DNA from: Acidobacteriota bacterium | Lineage (GTDB): Bacteria > Acidobacteriota > Terriglobia > Terriglobales > Acidobacteriaceae | Length of the DNA: 64,000 nucleotides | Reading direction: 5' to 3' | Assembly: GCA_003010405.1 (NCBI GenBank) | Contig: PJLO01000001.1 | Coordinates: forward strand, 204,131 to 268,130 | Part shown: piece by piece, positions 61,234 through 64,000 of the stretch | Layout: each line of letters starts with the position of its first letter | Numbering within the stretch: position 1 is the stretch's first letter | Program-made: the position numbers and the translations under genes | The notes under the pieces: generated by a model | Told to the model about the DNA's origin: nothing | What the model saw: the letters and a program-made list of their open reading frames with translations, nothing else | Database searches by the model: none

Positions 61234-62351
61234 AGGTTTTCGTACTGCGGAATGATCTTCGTGGAACAGAAGCGTGTTTGAGCTGTTGCTCTGGCGCGTC
61301 TTCGCATCCTTGACAGCAGTCCGTCGTCGCCAAGCACCTCAAGGGCGCGGGCGGCCATGGTTTCCGTGTCGCCCGCGGAAGCAAGGAAGCCATCCACGCG
61401 ATCTTCAATCACTTCCGGCAATCCACCAACGCGCGAGGCTATGGGCACAACCTCGCAAGCCATCGCCTCCAAGGCAGCCAGACCAAATGACTCCATCTCG
61501 CTTGGCAGCAGCATGACGTCGGCCACTGCCAGCTTTTCCTGAACCCTGTCCTGCTTGCCCAGGAAGTGAATACGGTCATGAATACCTTTTTCGCAGGCCA
61601 GTCGCTCCGCTGCCCGGCGGTCCGGCCCATCGCCAATCATCATCAGCCGCGCTGGAATTTTCTTCTGCACGAGGTCGAAGATCTCAATTACATCCGTAAC
61701 GCGCTTTACTGGGCGAAAATTCGACAAATGCACCAGTAAACGTTCGTCAGGCTTGGCGAATTCGATTCGTCCCGATATTGATTGTTCGGTGCGCCGATAC
61801 AAATCGCAGTTCACAAAGTTGTGAATGACATGGATCGGTTTGGTGATAGAGAACTTTTCAATCGTGGAATTTTTCAGGTCGTTTGAAATCGAAGTAACGG
61901 CGTCGCTCTGCTCGATCGAAAAGCGTGTAATCGGGAGATAGGAACGGTCGAGTCCAACCAGTGTAATGTCGGTTCCATGCAGGGTGGTGACGTAGGGGAG
62001 ATGTCGGGGCTTGCGCACATGGTCATGGCAGAGCATCTGCCGGGCCAGCATGGCGCTAACCGAATGGGGAATGGCGTAGTGAACGTGCAGCAGGTCGAGA
62101 TCGTATAGCTCGGCAACTTCGGCCATTCGTGTCGCCAGAGCTAAATCATAAGGTGGGTATTCGAAAAGCGGATATTGCGAGACTTCAACTTCGTGAAAGT
62201 GAATCCGTGGATGCGGCTCTGTGAGTCGTATCGGCTGAGAATAAGAAATGAAATGGATATCGTGCCCGCAATTGGCGAGTTCGATGCCCAACTCTGTGGC
62301 CACCACGCCACTGCCGCCGTAAGTGGGGTAACAGGTAATACCGATCCGCAT
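61203..62351 (-). CDS. bshA: N-acetyl-alpha-D-glucosaminyl L-malate synthase
   Basis: A 382-residue GT4 glycosyltransferase, first step of bacillithiol synthesis (UDP-GlcNAc + L-malate). MRIGITCYPTYGGSGVVATELG and VTTLHGTDITLVGLD are BshA signatures. NFVNCDLYRR, LVHLSNFRPVKRV, MMIGDGPDRRAAERLA and LLPSEMESFGLAALEAMAC follow as in GT4 enzymes. Together with ypdA at 35904 it implies a bacillithiol metabolism. The next gene upstream on the same strand, 27 bases away, encodes a YdjC deacetylase; bshB and bshC are not in the window. Confidence 0.93.
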   Translation of the reverse strand: MRIGITCYPTYGGSGVVATELGIELANCGHDIHFISYSQPIRLTEPHPRIHFHEVEVSQYPLFEYPPYDLALATRMAEVAELYDLDLLHVHYAIPHSVSAMLARQMLCHDHVRKPRHLPYVTTLHGTDITLVGLDRSYLPITRFSIEQSDAVTSISNDLKNSTIEKFSITKPIHVIHNFVNCDLYRRTEQSISGRIEFAKPDERLLVHLSNFRPVKRVTDVIEIFDLVQKKIPARLMMIGDGPDRRAAERLACEKGIHDRIHFLGKQDRVQEKLAVADVMLLPSEMESFGLAALEAMACEVVPIASRVGGLPEVIEDRVDGFLASAGDTETMAARALEVLGDDGLLSRMRRRARATAQTRFCSTKIIPQYENLYRGLLERKS

Positions 62352-62378
62352 GGTTCTCCGAGGATTCTCGCCTTCAGG

Positions 62379-63290
62379 CTAACTGGCAAATGTCGATTGT
62401 TTCGACGAATTCGCTCTGAACAATTTCGTGTTGAACGACACGAGCTTCGCGCCGTATTGCTCACTCAGTTCCGCAACCGTAATCGCTTGCAGCGCAGCCA
62501 TTTCTATTTCGCGTGACTCGCGCAGTTTCGTGCGCACCGCCGCCAGTTCCTGATCGTTGTATCCGGGGTGGCACACCAATTCCCACGTGCCTTGCGGCAT
62601 TTGCCTGAGCATGGCGCGCAGAGTTTTTTCATTGAGTGCGCCCGTGGTGACTACTCCCAGGCTACCATCCGTAGTCGCAAAGCCGGCTGCATGCACCGCC
62701 TTAAGCCAGCGGCGTCGCAGGAACCGCCGCAGGAGCGAGGTCTCAAGCTTGCGAACCAGCAGCGTCTTACTCTCTCGCGCTTCGCGGAATGTGACCACCT
62801 CACCCGGCTCAAAGGGATTTCGAACGGCGGAGACGCCATGGGGCCTGGCGGCGCGAAGCAACGGCTTCAAAATAGAAGGGAACATATGCGTGTGCTTGTG
62901 CGCGTCGAAATGTGACACTGCGAGATCGGAGTGTCGGAGTCGTGAAAACTGCGCCCCGGCCTCGGCCTCCACTTCGTCTGAGCGAAAGCGTCCACGCCCA
63001 AGAGCTCCTAGCACCTCGCCAATCGAGTTGTAGAAACGGTTTGTCCCAGGGGCCAGCAGCGAGCGCACTTCGTTGGGAGGAAGCAGTGGTTCGCCATCTA
63101 CCAGCACAACATGGCAGCCCACGCTCAGTCCTGGCGCTTGCTTTGCCAACGCAACAGCTTCTTCAAAGCGAGCTCCGGTTGCCATGAGGGTCGCCGAAGA
63201 TACGATTCCGCGCTCATGACAGGCGAGAATTGCGCGATTCACGCCCTGCGTCAGACCGAAATCATCGGCATTCACTATGAGGTGTTTCAT
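62379..63290 (-). CDS. YdjC/ChbG-family carbohydrate deacetylase (HpnK-like)
   Basis: A 303-residue YdjC-family protein. LIVNADDFGLTQGVNRAILACHERGIVSSATLM has the metal-binding Asp pair; GLSVGCHVVLVDGEPLLPP, AVSHFDAHKHTHMFPSI (metal His residues) and TWELVCHPGYND complete the fold. The overall form resembles HpnK of hopanoid loci. Adjacency to bshA (27 bases) instead suggests it might be the deacetylase acting on GlcNAc-malate, a step normally done by unrelated LmbE/PIG-L-type BshB. Which role it has is open. Family certain. Confidence 0.88.
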   Translation of the reverse strand: MKHLIVNADDFGLTQGVNRAILACHERGIVSSATLMATGARFEEAVALAKQAPGLSVGCHVVLVDGEPLLPPNEVRSLLAPGTNRFYNSIGEVLGALGRGRFRSDEVEAEAGAQFSRLRHSDLAVSHFDAHKHTHMFPSILKPLLRAARPHGVSAVRNPFEPGEVVTFREARESKTLLVRKLETSLLRRFLRRRWLKAVHAAGFATTDGSLGVVTTGALNEKTLRAMLRQMPQGTWELVCHPGYNDQELAAVRTKLRESREIEMAALQAITVAELSEQYGAKLVSFNTKLFRANSSKQSTFAS

Positions 63291-63471
63291 GTAGAAAGTT
63301 TATCAGGATGGAGGAACCAAGCTATGTGGAACTGAAATGTGCGTCTCTGTGCCAATTTCCACAGTATGGTTTGACCGAGACCGTGATCTTCCATATACTC
63401 GACTTGAGCGTTGGTTGCGCTAACGAGGCCGCCCCTGTAACCGGTTCACGCCGGGCATAGGAGCACCGTAA

Positions 63472-63548
<77 letters not shown>

Positions 63549-63706
63549 CTTCCTGAAGCCTCGGCGTATTTTCAAGAACTTACCAGTCTTTTCCTTCTAC
63601 CTGTCCGGTCAATCTCCAATACATCCAACCCCCTGCCTTTAGGTTTGCCTTTTTTAAACCGCAGGATGCCAGAGGGGTTGCAAGGGGTTAAGCATTGGAG
63701 AGAGAA

Positions 63707-63931
63707 ATGGCTGAGTTTCCGCAGTTCAATCAATTTTTAAAAGAACGGGCTTACCTGAAGAATGTCTCAACCCGAACGTTGGGGTGGTACAGGGAATCAT
63801 TCAAATGGCTTGAAAAACCTAACCCTACGCAAGCCGATCTCACCGATTTTGTGATTAGGATGAGAGAGGCAGGGCTAGACCGGTTCCTTAAAAGGTATAT
63901 GCCTGGAAAATGTTGGGAGGTACTCTACTGA
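63707..63931 (+). pseudogene. Truncated tyrosine-recombinase/phage integrase N-terminal fragment
   Basis: A 74-codon frame starting MAEFPQFNQFLKERAYLKNV, then STRTLGWYRESFKWL and LTDFVIRMREAGLDR. This is the SAM-like core-binding domain typical of the N-terminus of phage integrases. The catalytic domain (Arg, His, Tyr) is missing. The frame ends at 63929-63931, in the first bases of an IS630-type element, so the gene appears interrupted. GGAGAGAG precedes the ATG. It lies 158 bases downstream of tRNA-Val. Confidence 0.7.
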
Positions 63932-64000
63932 GGCTGGCAGTTCTTCCGTGACAGATCAACGATGGCGCGAGCGTATTCCGATGATCTTCGGTGCAAGTTT
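63928..64000 (+). mobile_element. Left end of an IS630-family insertion sequence (partial)
   Basis: After a TA dinucleotide (63926-63927), the usual IS630/Tc1 target, comes CTGAGGCTGGCAGTTCTTCC, a likely terminal-repeat start, then a short leader and the transposase ATG at 63962. The right end is outside the window, so the inverted repeat cannot be confirmed. It interrupts the integrase-like gene. Confidence 0.6.
63962..64000 (+). CDS. IS630-family transposase, partial (N-terminus)
   Basis: The final 39 bases translate as MARAYSDDLRCKF without a stop. M-A-R-x-Y-S-x-D-L-R is the start of the helix-turn-helix domain of many IS630-family transposases. Only 13 residues are visible, so this rests on the short motif and the upstream terminal-repeat-like sequence. 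Confidence 0.6.
   Translation, partial: MARAYSDDLRCKF

Noticed and set aside
61203..62351. Generic glycosyltransferase rather than BshA
   Set aside because: The N-terminal CYPTYGGSGVVATELG and the TLHGTDITLVG motif are specific to BshA, and a ypdA gene supports bacillithiol use.
63928..64000. Reading the end of the window as part of the integrase
   Set aside because: The integrase frame hits a stop at once and a transposase-like start follows in another frame, so an IS insertion explains it better.

Overview
The window looks like a stretch of chromosome from an Acidobacteriota member, probably of the Terriglobales type. This is inferred from gene content and protein character: moderate-to-high GC, bacillithiol genes (bshA, ypdA), a hopanoid-type YdjC deacetylase, and large duplicated efflux components. 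No 16S gene or phylogenetic computation backs it. Coding density is high and almost everything is ordinary chromosomal housekeeping or metabolism. The exceptions are a repeat-rich patch at about 8.4-11.6 kb and the last 500 bases, where a mobile element begins at a tRNA gene.

Layout. 1-6.2 kb (minus strand): an isoprenoid/envelope block, uppS-cdsA-dxr-rseP-ispG, preceded by a small zinc-ribbon protein and a zinc-ribbon XRE regulator. 6.4-20.4 kb (mostly minus): hutH, two hotdog thioesterases, an enoyl-CoA hydratase, HMG-CoA lyase, a methylcrotonyl-type carboxyltransferase and a split B12 acyl-CoA mutase. Together these suggest branched-chain amino acid or short acyl-CoA catabolism. Within this stretch (9.4-13 kb) lie guanine deaminase, a small membrane protein, aquaporin and a YgiB/YgiC-like pair. 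They are separated by four copies of one palindromic repeat and by a relic copy of the 3' end of the ygiC-like gene.

20.5-35.4 kb: a TolC-family protein, an amine oxidase, truA, an aldehyde dehydrogenase, an M20 peptidase, a CDF-like membrane protein, an HtrA/Do protease, an ACT-containing malic enzyme and a quinone-oxidoreductase-type MDR protein. 35.4-40.6 kb: ypdA, preceded by a short Cys-containing leader ORF, then a coiled-coil membrane protein and a three-domain acyl-ACP synthetase/ACP/acyltransferase fusion. 40.9-50.2 kb: a four-gene MdtABC-type RND efflux operon with its own outer-membrane factor. 50.2-53.0 kb: heme A biosynthesis (ctaA, ctaB) with a DUF420 protein. 53.2-57.8 kb: NAD-type isocitrate dehydrogenase, nrdR, a flippase-like membrane protein, a lytic transglycosylase and a Cof-type phosphatase. 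57.8-63.3 kb: a TPR protein, an AlaX editing protein overlapping a LytS-type histidine kinase, then bshA and a YdjC/HpnK deacetylase.

The right end carries tRNA-Val(TAC), then the start of a tyrosine-recombinase-like integrase whose frame is cut off by the left end of an IS630-family element. The transposase of that element begins at 63962 and runs off the window. This is probably the edge of a genomic island. The most interesting observations are the ypdA leader ORF, the repeat-bracketed gene patch with the duplicated ygiC tail, the bshA-YdjC pairing, and the tRNA/integrase/IS nest. I did not find a defence system, CRISPR array, prophage body or biosynthetic gene cluster.
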